64,000 nucleotides of DNA from Streptomyces viridiviolaceus (GCF_014650995.1 NZ_BMWA01000011.1:124001-188000); one strand, 5' to 3'. Positions 7,805 through 16,800 are shown, counted from the stretch's first letter. Notes: a model not told the origin generated them from the sequence alone. Program-made: numbers and translations.

Positions 7805-9106
7805 GTGAAGCGCAAGCTGGCAGCCGCGATCGGTATCGCGGGCATGATGGTCTCCATCGCGGCGTGCGGGGGGTCGGACGACGGCGCGTCCAAGCAGGAC
7901 CCGAAGGACCGCAAGGGCGAACTCACCGTCTGGCTCATGGTGGACGCCCAGAGCAGCTGGCCCGAGCTGGTCAAGCAGGCGAACGCCGACTTCAACAAGA
8001 AGTACCCCGGCGTCAAGGTCAACGTCCAGTACCAGCAGTGGGCCGACAAGACCAAGAAGCTCGACGCCGCGCTCTCCGGCGACAAGTTCCCCGATGTGGT
8101 CGAGCTGGGCAACACCGAGACGATGACCTACATCCTCAACGGTGCCCTCGGCGAGATCGACGAGAAGAAGTACGACAACTCCGACACCTGGATCAAGGGC
8201 CTGAAGGACACCTGCTCGTACGAGGGCAAGCTGTACTGCGTCCCGTACTACGCCGGTGCCCGCGTCGCCATCTACAACAAGGACATGTTCAAGGCCGGCA
8301 CCGGCTCGGACCAGCTGCCGACGACCGAGGCCGAACTGCTCAAGGCGCTCGACAAGGTCCAGGACAAGTACAAGAAGGACAACGCCTTCTCCTCGCTGTA
8401 CCTGCCGGGGCGCTACTGGTACGCCGCCATGTCCTACGTCGCCGCCTACGGCGGCCAGATCGCCACCTACGACGAGGGCGGCAAGGAGTGGAAGGCCGCA
8501 CTCTCCTCGCCGGAGTCCCAGAAGGGCATCCAGCACTTCGTCGACCTGGTCAAGAAGTACAACAACGGTGACCAGACCAAGGACGAGCAGGACCACGCCA
8601 ACGTCATGGCCAACGAGAAGGCGGCCATGCTCTACGGCAACGGCTGGGAGGCCGGCAGCGTCGTCGACTCCAAGACGAACGGCAACCCCAGGCTGAAGGA
8701 CAAGATCGTCACGGCGGGCATGCCCGGCCCGAACGGCAAGGCGCTGCCCTCCTTCATCGGCGGCTCCGACCTGGCCACGATCTCCAAGTCCGAGAACCAG
8801 GACATGGCGCAGGACTGGATCTCGATGTTCACCAACGAGAAGGCCCAGGCCGCGCTGGCCGCCAAGGACATCCTGCCCAACAACACCAAGCAGCTGGAGC
8901 CGCTGAAGTCCAAGCCGGCGACGGCCCCGATCGCCAACGCCGTCCCCGACGCCTGGTTCACCCCGATCGCCCCCGGCTGGGCCGCGATCGAGAAGAAGGA
9001 GACCCTCGAGACGATGCTCCTGGACATCCTCAAGGGCAAGTCGGTCGCCGAGGCCACCAAGGCGGCGGACGCGGAGATCAACTCGATGATCAACGAGACC
9101 GCCTGA
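7805..9106 (+). CDS. dasA: Chitobiose-type sugar-binding lipoprotein DasA
   Basis: Extracellular solute-binding component of the N,N'-diacetylchitobiose ABC importer, anchored on the outer face of the membrane. The 433-residue protein begins with a lipoprotein signal peptide, MKRKLAAAIGIAGMMVS, with lipobox IAAC (Cys21). The rest is a family 1 sugar-binding fold. GTG 7805 is preceded by GAGGAGGG. The permeases DasB and DasC follow after a stem-loop; the ATPase is not encoded here, and in Streptomyces the shared MsiK ATPase energises this importer. DasR represses it through the dre sites upstream. Confidence 0.95.
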   Translation: MKRKLAAAIGIAGMMVSIAACGGSDDGASKQDPKDRKGELTVWLMVDAQSSWPELVKQANADFNKKYPGVKVNVQYQQWADKTKKLDAALSGDKFPDVVELGNTETMTYILNGALGEIDEKKYDNSDTWIKGLKDTCSYEGKLYCVPYYAGARVAIYNKDMFKAGTGSDQLPTTEAELLKALDKVQDKYKKDNAFSSLYLPGRYWYAAMSYVAAYGGQIATYDEGGKEWKAALSSPESQKGIQHFVDLVKKYNNGDQTKDEQDHANVMANEKAAMLYGNGWEAGSVVDSKTNGNPRLKDKIVTAGMPGPNGKALPSFIGGSDLATISKSENQDMAQDWISMFTNEKAQAALAAKDILPNNTKQLEPLKSKPATAPIANAVPDAWFTPIAPGWAAIEKKETLETMLLDILKGKSVAEATKAADAEINSMINETA

Positions 9107-9146
9107 GCCCTGAGCCCAGGTGCCCAGCCCTCGTTGACCTCCGGTG

Positions 9147-9174
9147 CCTTGTCCGGCCGCCCGGCTGGACAAGG
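9147..9174 (+). terminator. Stem-loop between dasA and dasB (attenuator or mRNA stabiliser)
   Basis: CCTTGTCC (9147-9154) and GGACAAGG (9167-9174) form an 8-bp stem with a GC-rich loop in the 145-bp dasA-dasB gap. Such hairpins after binding-protein genes commonly keep that mRNA more abundant than the permease part. There is no U-run, so full termination is unlikely. Confidence 0.6.
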
Positions 9175-9251
9175 CCGGTTGGGTGTGCCGGCCGCCCGGG
9201 GTGTGCCGGCCACCGATCCGATGCAGACCCTTCGAACGGAAGGCCAGCACA

Positions 9252-10244
9252 GTGAGTGCCGCCGACATCAAAGCAGCCGAGCCGGAGGTGTCCGCTCCGC
9301 GGGCGCGCGACGGTGACGGCCCGGCACCGTCCACCCCTCGGCGAAGCCGGTGGACGAACGGGCCCCTGCTGCCCTACCTGCTGATCGCCCCGGCTGTCGT
9401 GGCACTCGCCGCGGTGTTCGTCTGGCCGCTGATCAAGACCGTGATCATGTCCTTCCAGGACGTCGGCCGACGGGAACTGTGGACGGGACAGGCCGCCGAG
9501 TGGGTCGGCTTCGAGCAGTTCACCAACATCCTCGGTGACGGCGAGTTCTACGACGTCCTGTGGCGCACCGTCCTGTTCATGGTCGTGTGCGTCGTCGCCA
9601 CCATGGCGCTCGGGCTCTTCCTCGCCCACTCCATGCAGCGCATGACCAAGGCGGTACGCCTGCTGCTGACCGGCGCGCTCATCGCCGCCTGGTCCCTGCC
9701 CCTGCTCGTCGCCACCTCGATCTTCCGCTGGTTCGCCGACTCCGACTACGGCGTCGCCAACATGGTGCTGACCAAGTACCTCGGCCTCGACTACCAGGGC
9801 CACAACTGGTGGCTCGACCCCAAGCAGGGCTTCTTCATGATCGGCGCCGTGGTGGTGTGGGGCGCGGTGCCGTTCGTCGCCGTCACCCTGTACGCCGCGC
9901 TCACCCAGGTGCCGGCCGAACTGGAGGAGGCCGCGGAACTCGACGGTGCCGGACGGATCGGCGTCTTCCGCTACGTGACCTGGCCGGTGATCAAACCCGT
10001 CTTCCAGATGGTGGCCACGCTCTCGGTGATCTGGGACTTCAACGTCTTCGGCCAGGTCTTCCTGATGCGCGGCAACAAGCCGGAACCCGAGTACAACCTC
10101 CTCGGCCTCTACTCCTACGAGAAGGCCTTCGAGTCGAACTCCTTCAGCCAGGGCGCCGCCATCGCGCTGATCACCGTGCTGCTCCTGTCCGGCGTGGCCG
10201 TCTACTACCTGCGCCAGCTGCTCAAGATCGGAGAGGTCGAGTGA
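9252..10244 (+). CDS. dasB: ABC sugar transporter permease DasB
   Basis: A 330-residue inner-membrane permease of the MalF type with about six helices (first: PYLLIAPAVVALAAVFVWPLI). The EAA loop that docks the ATPase is EEAAELDGAGRIGVFRYVTWP. GTG 9252 was chosen because GGAAGG lies just upstream; upstream codons in frame are Cys/Pro/Arg-rich and not protein-like. Its stop overlaps the dasC start (GTGA). With DasC it forms the channel for chitobiose delivered by DasA. Confidence 0.94.
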   Translation: MSAADIKAAEPEVSAPRARDGDGPAPSTPRRSRWTNGPLLPYLLIAPAVVALAAVFVWPLIKTVIMSFQDVGRRELWTGQAAEWVGFEQFTNILGDGEFYDVLWRTVLFMVVCVVATMALGLFLAHSMQRMTKAVRLLLTGALIAAWSLPLLVATSIFRWFADSDYGVANMVLTKYLGLDYQGHNWWLDPKQGFFMIGAVVVWGAVPFVAVTLYAALTQVPAELEEAAELDGAGRIGVFRYVTWPVIKPVFQMVATLSVIWDFNVFGQVFLMRGNKPEPEYNLLGLYSYEKAFESNSFSQGAAIALITVLLLSGVAVYYLRQLLKIGEVE

Positions 10245-11134
10245 GCGACACCACCGCCACGACCGCCACGAAGACCGTGGGAGCCTCGGCGCCCGCCCAC
10301 CGGCCCGACCGCAAGAAGCCCAGTCGTCACTTCCACAACGCCGTGGGCGTCGTCGCCTTCCTGGTGATGGCCTTCCCGGTGTACTGGCTCGTGGTCAGCG
10401 CCCTGCGCCCCAACGCCGAGATCCGCTCCTACGACCAGAAGCTCTGGCCGACGTCCCTGACCCTGGACAACTTCCGCCGGGCGATCGACGCGCCGAACTT
10501 CGGCACCGCCATCCAGTCCAGCCTGATCGTCTGCGTGACCGCCGTCGTCGGGGCGATGGTGCTGTCCACCATCGCGGCCTTCGCCATCGGCCGCTTCCGG
10601 TTCGCCGGCCGCAAGATCTTCATGATCGTGCTGCTCGTGGTGCAGCTGCTGCCGCCGACGGCCATGCTCATCCCCCTCTACATCCAGTTGAACGACCTGG
10701 GCGCGATCAACGAGTACTGGGGCGTCATCGTCATCTACCTCGTCTCCACGCTGCCGTTCGCCACCTGGATGATCCGCGGGTTCGTCGTGAACATCCCCCT
10801 GGAGCTGGAAGAGGCCGCGATGGTGGACGGCTGCTCCCGCATGGGCGCCTTTTGGCGCGTGGTGTTCCCGCTGCTCGCGCCGGGTCTCGCCGCCGCGTCG
10901 ATCTTCTCGCTGATCAACGCGTGGAACGAGTACCTGCTCGCCTACATCGTGCTGCAGGACAACGACAAGTACACGCTCAACGTCTGGCTCATGAACTTCA
11001 CCACCTCGCGCGGCACCGACTACGGCGCCCTGATGGCCGCCTCGACGCTGATCGCGATACCCGTCGTCGCGTTCTTCATGATCGTCCAGAAGAAGATGGC
11101 CGCCGGCCTCACCTCCGGCGCCGTGAAGGGATAA
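10241..11134 (+). CDS. dasC: ABC sugar transporter permease DasC
   Basis: A 297-residue MalG-type permease with six predicted helices; the EAA motif is EEAAMVDGCSRMGAFWRVVFP. It starts at GTG 10241, overlapping dasB by 4 nt. The beta-N-acetylglucosaminidase gene follows after only 9 bp, so import and hydrolysis of chitobiose are encoded together. Confidence 0.94.
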   Translation: MSDTTATTATKTVGASAPAHRPDRKKPSRHFHNAVGVVAFLVMAFPVYWLVVSALRPNAEIRSYDQKLWPTSLTLDNFRRAIDAPNFGTAIQSSLIVCVTAVVGAMVLSTIAAFAIGRFRFAGRKIFMIVLLVVQLLPPTAMLIPLYIQLNDLGAINEYWGVIVIYLVSTLPFATWMIRGFVVNIPLELEEAAMVDGCSRMGAFWRVVFPLLAPGLAAASIFSLINAWNEYLLAYIVLQDNDKYTLNVWLMNFTTSRGTDYGALMAASTLIAIPVVAFFMIVQKKMAAGLTSGAVKG

Positions 11135-11143
11135 CGCCACCCG

Positions 11144-12634
11144 ATGACGACTTTCGCCCGTGGTACCGACACCCTCACGCGCGACGCGCTGACGGTCCTC
11201 CAGCCCGGCTTCACCGGCACCACCGCCCCCGACTGGCTGCTGCGCCGCCTCGGCCAGGGACTGGCCTCCGTCGGCCTGTTCGGTCGCAACATCGCCTCGC
11301 CCGAGCAACTCGCCGCCCTGACCGCCCAGCTGCGCGCCGAACGCGAGGACGTGCTGGTCGCGATCGACGAGGAGGGCGGCGACGTCACCCGCCTGGAGGT
11401 GCGCACCGGTTCCTCCTTCCCCGGCAACCACGCGCTCGGCGCGGTGGACGACGTGGAACTGACCCGCCAGGTGGCCGCGGAACTGGGCCGCCGCCTCGCG
11501 GCCTGCGGGGTGAACTTCAACTGGGCCCCGTCCGCCGACGTGAACTCCGACCCGGACAACCCGGTCATCGGCGTGCGCTCCTTCGGCGCCGACGCACGCC
11601 TGGTCGCCCGCCACACCGCCGCCTACGTCACCGGCCTGCAGTCGGTGGGAGTGGCCGCCTGCACCAAGCACTTCCCCGGCCACGGCGACACGGCCGTCGA
11701 CTCCCACCACGCCATGCCCCGCATCGACGTGGACGCCGCCGTGCTCGCCGAGCGCGAACTGGCCCCCTTCCGGGAGGCGATCGCCGCGGGCACCCGCGCG
11801 GTGATGAGCGCCCACATCCTGGTCCCCGCCCTGGACCCGGAGCGGCCGGCCACCCTCTCCCGCCGCATCCTGACCGATCTGCTGCGCGGCGAACTCGGCT
11901 ACGACGGCCTGATCGTCACCGACGGCATGGAGATGCGGGCCATCGCGGGCACCTACGGCATCGAACGCGGCAGCGTGCTGGCCGTCGCGGCCGGCGCCGA
12001 CGCGATCTGCGTGGGCGGCGGCCTCGCGGACGACGACATCGTCCTGCGGCTGCGGGACGCCCTGGTCGACGCCGTCCGCTCGGGCGAGCTGCCCGAGGAA
12101 CGGCTGGCGGACGCGGCGGAACGCGTCCGCGCCCTGGCCCGCTGGACGGCCGCGGACCCGGCCCGCACGCGGGCCGGGTCCGCGGCCGACGGCGATGTGG
12201 GCCTGCGCGCCGCCCGCCGCGCCCTGAAGGCCACCGCCGCCGAGAGCTTCGCTCCCGTCACCGAACCGCCCTACGTCGCCTCCTTCACCCCCGTCGCCAA
12301 CATCGCGGTCGGCGACGAGACCCCCTGGGGCGTCGCCGCGGAGCTCCTGCGTCTGCTGCCCGGCACGCAGACCGGCGGCTTCGCGGGACCGGACGCCGGT
12401 AACCAGGTGCTGGAGGCGGCCGGCGCCCGCCGCATCGTGGCCGTCGTCCGCGACGAGCACCGTCACCCCTGGATGGCGGCGGCCCTCGACACCCTGCTCA
12501 AGGCCCGCCCCGACACCGTGGTGGTCGAGATGGGCGTTCCGCAGGCCGCGCCGCGCGGTGCCCTGCACCTGGCCACCCACGGTGCGGCCCGCGTCTGCGG
12601 CCGGGCGGCGGCGGAGGCCATCGCGGGCGCGTGA
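11144..12634 (+). CDS. dasD: Glycoside hydrolase family 3 beta-N-acetylglucosaminidase
   Basis: A 496-residue GH3 enzyme without a signal peptide, so cytosolic. It should split imported chitobiose to GlcNAc. Diagnostic sequences are KHFPGHGDTAVDSHH (the NagZ-type His/Asp general acid-base loop) and VTDGMEMRAI containing the nucleophile Asp. The C-terminal third (after about residue 330) is a less conserved alpha/beta region. It lies 9 bp behind dasC and ends before a bidirectional hairpin. Confidence 0.9.
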   Translation: MTTFARGTDTLTRDALTVLQPGFTGTTAPDWLLRRLGQGLASVGLFGRNIASPEQLAALTAQLRAEREDVLVAIDEEGGDVTRLEVRTGSSFPGNHALGAVDDVELTRQVAAELGRRLAACGVNFNWAPSADVNSDPDNPVIGVRSFGADARLVARHTAAYVTGLQSVGVAACTKHFPGHGDTAVDSHHAMPRIDVDAAVLAERELAPFREAIAAGTRAVMSAHILVPALDPERPATLSRRILTDLLRGELGYDGLIVTDGMEMRAIAGTYGIERGSVLAVAAGADAICVGGGLADDDIVLRLRDALVDAVRSGELPEERLADAAERVRALARWTAADPARTRAGSAADGDVGLRAARRALKATAAESFAPVTEPPYVASFTPVANIAVGDETPWGVAAELLRLLPGTQTGGFAGPDAGNQVLEAAGARRIVAVVRDEHRHPWMAAALDTLLKARPDTVVVEMGVPQAAPRGALHLATHGAARVCGRAAAEAIAGA

Positions 12635-12656
12635 GCGCACGCCCACCGGTACGACG

Positions 12657-12691
12657 AAGGCGCCGGGCCCCGCCATGGGGACCGGCGCCTT
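12657..12691. terminator. Bidirectional terminator between dasD and nagB
   Basis: AAGGCGCCGG (12657-12666) and CCGGCGCCTT (12682-12691) form a perfect 10-bp stem between the convergent genes dasD and nagB. Confidence 0.75.
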
Positions 12692-12719
12692 CTCACGGGC
12701 ACCGCGGTCGATCGAAGGC

Positions 12720-13505
12720 TCAGAGCCCCTGCCACTCGGGCTTGTGCGCGTACGTGTGCCGGAAGTAGTCGGCGAGCTTCAGCTTGGAGGCGGCGGCCTC
12801 GTCCACGACGACCGTGGCATGCGGGTGCAGCTGCAGCGCGGAGGCCGGGCACACGGCCGCGACCGGTCCCTCGACACTCGCGGCCACCGCGTCGGCCTTG
12901 CCCTCACCGGTGGCGAGCAGCACCAGGTGCCGCGCCTCCAGGATGGTGCCGATGCCCTGCGTGATGACGTGGTGCGGCACCTGATCGATGTCGCCGTCGA
13001 AGAAGCGGGCGTTGTCGACGCGGGTCTGCTCGGTCAGCGTCTTGATCCGGGTCCGCGAGGCCAGCGACGAGCACGGCTCGTTGAACCCGATGTGCCCGTC
13101 GGTGCCGATCCCCAGCAACTGCAGGTCCACCCCGCCGGCCGCGGCCAGCGCACTGTCGTACGCCTCGCAGGCCCCCTGGACGTCCTCGGCCGTGCCGTCG
13201 GGCCCCATGAAGGCGTCCATGCCGATGCGCAGCGGCTCCAGCACCTCGCGCCGCAGCACCGAGCGGTAGGACTCCAGGTGTTCCGCGGGCAGTCCCACGT
13301 ACTCGTCGAGCTGGGCGATCCGCGCCCGCGCGGTGTCCACGGCACCCGAGCGCACCTTGGCCGCCAGCGCCTCGTACACGGGCAGCGGCGTCGAGCCGGT
13401 GGCCACCCCGAGCAGGGCGTCGGGCTTGCGCCGGAGCAGCTGCGCCATGGCCTCGGCGATGAGCTCGCCGCCCGCCTTGGCGTCGGGAACGATGACAACT
13501 TCCAC
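12720..13505 (-). CDS. nagB: Glucosamine-6-phosphate deaminase
   Basis: Converts glucosamine-6-P to fructose-6-P and ammonia, the step that brings amino sugars into glycolysis. The 261-residue length is normal for NagB. Motifs seen: ATGSTPLPVYEAL (phosphate loop), LDEYVGL (catalytic Asp), GIGTDGHIGFNEPCSS (ring-opening His and ligand loop). It is divergent from the SIS gene, with a dre operator about 50 bp upstream of its start. Substrate glucosamine-6-P is also the DasR effector, so the enzyme drains the inducer. Confidence 0.95.
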   Translation of the reverse strand: MEVVIVPDAKAGGELIAEAMAQLLRRKPDALLGVATGSTPLPVYEALAAKVRSGAVDTARARIAQLDEYVGLPAEHLESYRSVLRREVLEPLRIGMDAFMGPDGTAEDVQGACEAYDSALAAAGGVDLQLLGIGTDGHIGFNEPCSSLASRTRIKTLTEQTRVDNARFFDGDIDQVPHHVITQGIGTILEARHLVLLATGEGKADAVAASVEGPVAAVCPASALQLHPHATVVVDEAAASKLKLADYFRHTYAHKPEWQGL

Positions 13506-13553
13506 GCTGGGCCTGCCGTTCTGAAGAGGGGACTCGAGAACCCGAAGGACATA

Positions 13554-13569
13554 TGTGGTTTAGACCAAT
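13554..13569. promoter_or_regulatory. dre site upstream of nagB
   Basis: TGTGGTTTAGACCAAT is a good DasR responsive element (right half TAGACCA perfect), 49 bp upstream of the nagB start codon and 342 bp from the SIS gene. The rest of the 405-bp intergenic region (13506-13910) is GC-rich; I saw no other clear signal in it. Confidence 0.85.
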
Positions 13570-13910
13570 CTAACAGAGCGGGGTCCTCTTTCCCCCGGTT
13601 TCCCGGCGGCCGTCCGGCAGCCCGTTCCGGCTCAGCGCGGGCGCGTCCGGTCCGGATGGAGTGGAATGAAGAAGAGGGGCCGAGAAGCACCGCGCCGGAC
13701 CGGCGAAGCCGTACGGCACGGCGGCGTGCCGCCGCCCGGCCGCCTCACCGCCCCGTGGGCGGGTGCACCCGGCCACCGCACCCGCTCCTCGTCCGCCTCC
13801 CCGGCCACCGCACTCCCGTCGGCCCTGAGAACCCCGCCCGCCTTCAGGCCCCGCGACGCACCACCGTTCCACAGCACCGGCACCCACCCCGCACCCCGGA
13901 GGGAACCCGC

Positions 13911-14984
13911 ATGACCGCCGCCCCCGCACCGGGCCTCCACAGCGACCTGCCCGGCCGCATCATGGCCCGGGAGATGGCCGAGCAGCCCGCCGTCCTGCGC
14001 CGGATCCTGGACGACGGCGCCGCCTCCATCCGGCAGGTGGCCCGCGAGATCGCCGCCCGCGCACCCCGTTTCGTGCTGCTGACCGCCCGCGGCTCCTCCG
14101 ACAACGCCGCGCTGTACGCCAAGTACCTCCTGGAGATCCGCCTCGGCCTGCCCTGCGGTCTGGCCTCGATGTCGACCACCACCGCCTACGGTGCCCGCCC
14201 GCACCTCACCGACGTCCTCGTCATCACCGTCAGCCAGTCCCGCGGCTCGCCGGACCTGGTGGCCTCCACCCGCGCCGCCCGCGAGGCCGGCGCCATCACC
14301 CTGGCGGTGACCAACAACCCCGACTCCGCGCTGGCCGGCGTCTCCGAGTACCACGTCGACATCATGGCCGGACCGGAGAGGGCCCTGCCCGCGACCAAGA
14401 CCTACACCGCCTCCCTTCTCGCCCTGTACCTCTTCACCGAGGGCCTGCGCGACGGCGACGGCGCGGCCGCCCGGGTGCTGCCGGACCTCGCCGATCGGCT
14501 GCTCGCCCGGCAGGACGAGGTGCGCGCTCTCGCCGCCCGCTACCGCTTCGCCGAGCGCATGGTGATCACCTCGCGCGGTTACGGCTATCCCACGGCCAAG
14601 GAGGCCGCTCTCAAACTCATGGAGACCAGCTACATCCCTGCCCTCTCGTACTCCGGAGCCGACCTTCTGCACGGCCCGCTCGCCATGGTCGACAACGTCT
14701 CACCGGTGATCGCCGTCGTCACCGACGGCAAGGGCGGCGAGGCGCTCCAGCCCGTGCTGGACCGGCTGCGCGGCCGGGGCGCCGACCTGTTCGTCGTCGG
14801 CCCCAGGAGCCGGGTCGAGCGGGCGTCCGCCGGATTCGTGATGCCCACCGAGGGCGTGGCCGAGGAGGTCCAGCCCGTGCTGGAGATCATCCCGCTCCAG
14901 CTGCTGGCGTACGAGGTCACGATCGCCCGCGGCCAGGACCCGGACGCCCCCCGCGCCCTGGCGAAGGTGACGGAGACCCACTGA
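13911..14984 (+). CDS. SIS-domain sugar-phosphate isomerase/deaminase (GlmS C-terminal-like)
   Basis: A 357-residue protein made of two sugar-isomerase (SIS) domains like the C-terminal isomerase half of GlmS, without the glutaminase domain. Features include LLTARGSSDNAALYAKY, TVSQSRGSPDLVAS (phosphosugar Ser loop) and LMETSYIPALSYSGADLLHGP. Relatives act on glucosamine-6-P or related hexose phosphates (GlmS/NagB-II/AgaS-like), so a role in amino-sugar metabolism beside nagB is reasonable but the exact reaction is not certain. ATG 13911 follows CGGAGGGAACCCGC. Confidence 0.85.
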   Translation: MTAAPAPGLHSDLPGRIMAREMAEQPAVLRRILDDGAASIRQVAREIAARAPRFVLLTARGSSDNAALYAKYLLEIRLGLPCGLASMSTTTAYGARPHLTDVLVITVSQSRGSPDLVASTRAAREAGAITLAVTNNPDSALAGVSEYHVDIMAGPERALPATKTYTASLLALYLFTEGLRDGDGAAARVLPDLADRLLARQDEVRALAARYRFAERMVITSRGYGYPTAKEAALKLMETSYIPALSYSGADLLHGPLAMVDNVSPVIAVVTDGKGGEALQPVLDRLRGRGADLFVVGPRSRVERASAGFVMPTEGVAEEVQPVLEIIPLQLLAYEVTIARGQDPDAPRALAKVTETH

Positions 14985-14999
14985 GCCCGCGGACGCGAG

Positions 15000-15752
15000 C
15001 TAGGTCAGCGAACCTCCCGTCGCGTCGACCCAGCTCCCGGTGACCCACCGGCCCGCGTCCGACGCCAGGAAGGCGACCACGTCGGCGACCTCGGCCGGCG
15101 TCCCCACCCCGCCCAGCGCCGAGAGCGCCGCCGCCCGAGCCCAGCCGTCCGCACTGCCGTGCAGCAGCTCGGCCGTGTTGTCCGTGTCGATGATGCCGGG
15201 CGCCACCGAGTTCACCGTGATGCCGCGGGCGCCCAGCACCTTGGAGAGGTCGCGGGAGAAGACGTCCAGCGCGCCCTTCGTCATCGCGTACGCCATGTTG
15301 TCCGGCATCACCGCGGTGCGGGCCAGCCCCGACGAGACGTTGACGACCCGGCCGCCGTCGCGCAGCCGCCCCATGCCGTGGCGGAGGATGAAGAACGGCG
15401 CCCTCACGTTCACCGCGAAGACCCTGTCGTACTCCTCCTCACTTATCTCCCCGATCGGTCGCGTACTGCCGATCCCGGCGTTGTTCACCAGGATGTCCAG
15501 GCCGTCCGCGTGCCGGTCGAACTCCTGCCACAGTGCCTCCGCGTCCCCGGGAACGCCCAGCTCCACCCCGATCGTGAACGCCGAGCCGCCCGCCGCCTCG
15601 ATCGCGGCGACCGTCTCCTTCGCCGCCGCCTCGCTCCTGCCGTAGTGCACCGCGACCCGTGCGCCGTCGCGGCCCAGCCGCTCGGCGATGCCCCGTCCGA
15701 TGCCCCTGCTCGCCCCCGTGACGAGAGCCGTCCTGCCCGTGAGCACGCCCAT
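15000..15752 (-). CDS. Short-chain dehydrogenase/reductase
   Basis: A 250-residue classical SDR: cofactor motif TGASRGIGRGIAE, NNAG, catalytic Ser in NVSSGLA, and YAMTK (Tyr and Lys). VHYGRSE after beta-2 suggests NADP(H). Substrate unknown. It is divergent from a TetR gene with shared operator-like repeats, so the TetR protein is the likely repressor. Confidence 0.88.
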   Translation of the reverse strand: MGVLTGRTALVTGASRGIGRGIAERLGRDGARVAVHYGRSEAAAKETVAAIEAAGGSAFTIGVELGVPGDAEALWQEFDRHADGLDILVNNAGIGSTRPIGEISEEEYDRVFAVNVRAPFFILRHGMGRLRDGGRVVNVSSGLARTAVMPDNMAYAMTKGALDVFSRDLSKVLGARGITVNSVAPGIIDTDNTAELLHGSADGWARAAALSALGGVGTPAEVADVVAFLASDAGRWVTGSWVDATGGSLT

Positions 15753-15775
15753 GCCGGCGCCCCCTTCGCATTTTC

Positions 15776-15835
15776 TAGTGGTCGCTACAGAAATGACGGT
15801 ACCGCAGCCCGCAGACATTTCTCTAGTGCCCGCTA
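15776..15835. promoter_or_regulatory. Two TAGTG-N2-CGCTA operators between SDR and TetR genes
   Basis: TAGTGGTCGCTA (15776-15787) and TAGTGCCCGCTA (15824-15835) are near-identical imperfect palindromes 48 bp apart in the 96-bp divergent promoter region. The second overlaps a -10-like TATAAA (15834-15839). They are good candidates for binding by the adjacent TetR regulator. Confidence 0.7.
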
Positions 15836-15848
15836 TAAAATGAACCCC

Positions 15849-16511
15849 ATGGTGAGCAGCGAGGAGACCGAGCGGGGCGGGGCGCCGGCCCGGTCCGCGA
15901 CCGAGACCCGCGGCCGTCCGGCCAGGGCGCGCGGACGCCCCCGCTCCTTCGACCGGGAAGCGGCCCTGGAGAGGGCGCTCATGGCCTTCTGGGAACACGG
16001 CTACGAGGCCACGTCCGTCTCCGACCTCACCCGGGTCATGGACATCGGCGCCCCGAGTCTGTACGCGGCCTTCGGCGACAAGCGCACGCTCTTCGAGGAA
16101 GTCGTCCGGGAGTACGGCACGCGGTACGGCTCCTTCGGCGACCGGGCCCTCGCCGAGGAGCCGACGGCCCGGGCGGGCATAGAGCGCATGCTCCGCGAGG
16201 CGGCCGTGGAGTACACGACCCCCGGGCGTCCGCACGGCTGCCTCGTCATCCACGCCGCCGCCAACTGCTCCACCCCCGAGGTGGAGGAGTCCCTGCGCGA
16301 GCGGCGCAACGCCAACATCGCCGCGTTCGAGCGCCGCATCCGCGCCGACGTCGCCGCGGGTGTCCTGCCGGAGGGCACCGACGCCGCCGCCCTCGCCCGG
16401 CACGCCGGCGCGATCATCCAGGGCATGTCCCAGCAGGCGCGCGACGGCGCGAGTCGCGAGGAACTGGAGTCGCTCGCGGAAATCGCCCTCGCCGTCTGGC
16501 CCCGCTCGTGA
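15849..16511 (+). CDS. TetR-family transcriptional regulator
   Basis: A 220-residue TetR protein; the N-terminal HTH region (GYEATSVSDLTRVMDIGAPS, then LYAAFGDKRTLFEE) is unmistakable, the ligand domain is unassigned. Starts at ATG 15840 and 15849 and GTG 15852 are all in frame; I prefer 15849 because TATAAA at 15834 would place transcription start at or near it (leaderless). It probably represses itself and the divergent SDR gene. Confidence 0.87.
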   Translation: MVSSEETERGGAPARSATETRGRPARARGRPRSFDREAALERALMAFWEHGYEATSVSDLTRVMDIGAPSLYAAFGDKRTLFEEVVREYGTRYGSFGDRALAEEPTARAGIERMLREAAVEYTTPGRPHGCLVIHAAANCSTPEVEESLRERRNANIAAFERRIRADVAAGVLPEGTDAAALARHAGAIIQGMSQQARDGASREELESLAEIALAVWPRS

Positions 16512-16604
16512 GCCAACAGGGTTAGGCTTCTGCCCGGTGCTCGGACGTCCGAGCAGTCGTCGGAAGTGACAACAACAAACACCGTCCAGCGCATGGACAT
16601 GCAC

Positions 16605-16620
16605 AGTGGTCTAGTCCACA
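16605..16620. promoter_or_regulatory. Isolated dre site (DasR operator)
   Basis: AGTGGTCTAGTCCACA is one of the best dre matches in the window, sharing GGTCTAGTCCAC with the one near dasR. It ends exactly before an ATG at 16621 and lies 308 bp upstream of the sensor kinase start. Confidence 0.8.
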
Positions 16621-16800
16621 ATGGCCACTGAGGCACTTACGCAAGGTGAACATCAGGCTTCCGCCTTCCCCGCACAGGAGGGCGGGACCGAGGAACCGGA
16701 GCTCTCTGCCCTGACTGCCCCGGCTCCTCACCCTTCGGCCGACCGGGACCGCACACCCCACGGCCGATGTTGCTCCGGGCTGCGGTGCCGGGAGGGTTGA
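16621..16800 (+). other. Short open frame after the dre site; otherwise empty intergenic region
   Basis: The 416-bp stretch 16512-16927 has no convincing gene. It holds the dre site and, directly after it, a 59-codon frame beginning MATEALTQGEHQASAF. Third-position GC looks low for a Streptomyces gene and there is no ribosome site, so it could only be expressed as a leaderless message. I cannot assign it and consider it more likely non-coding. Confidence 0.25.
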
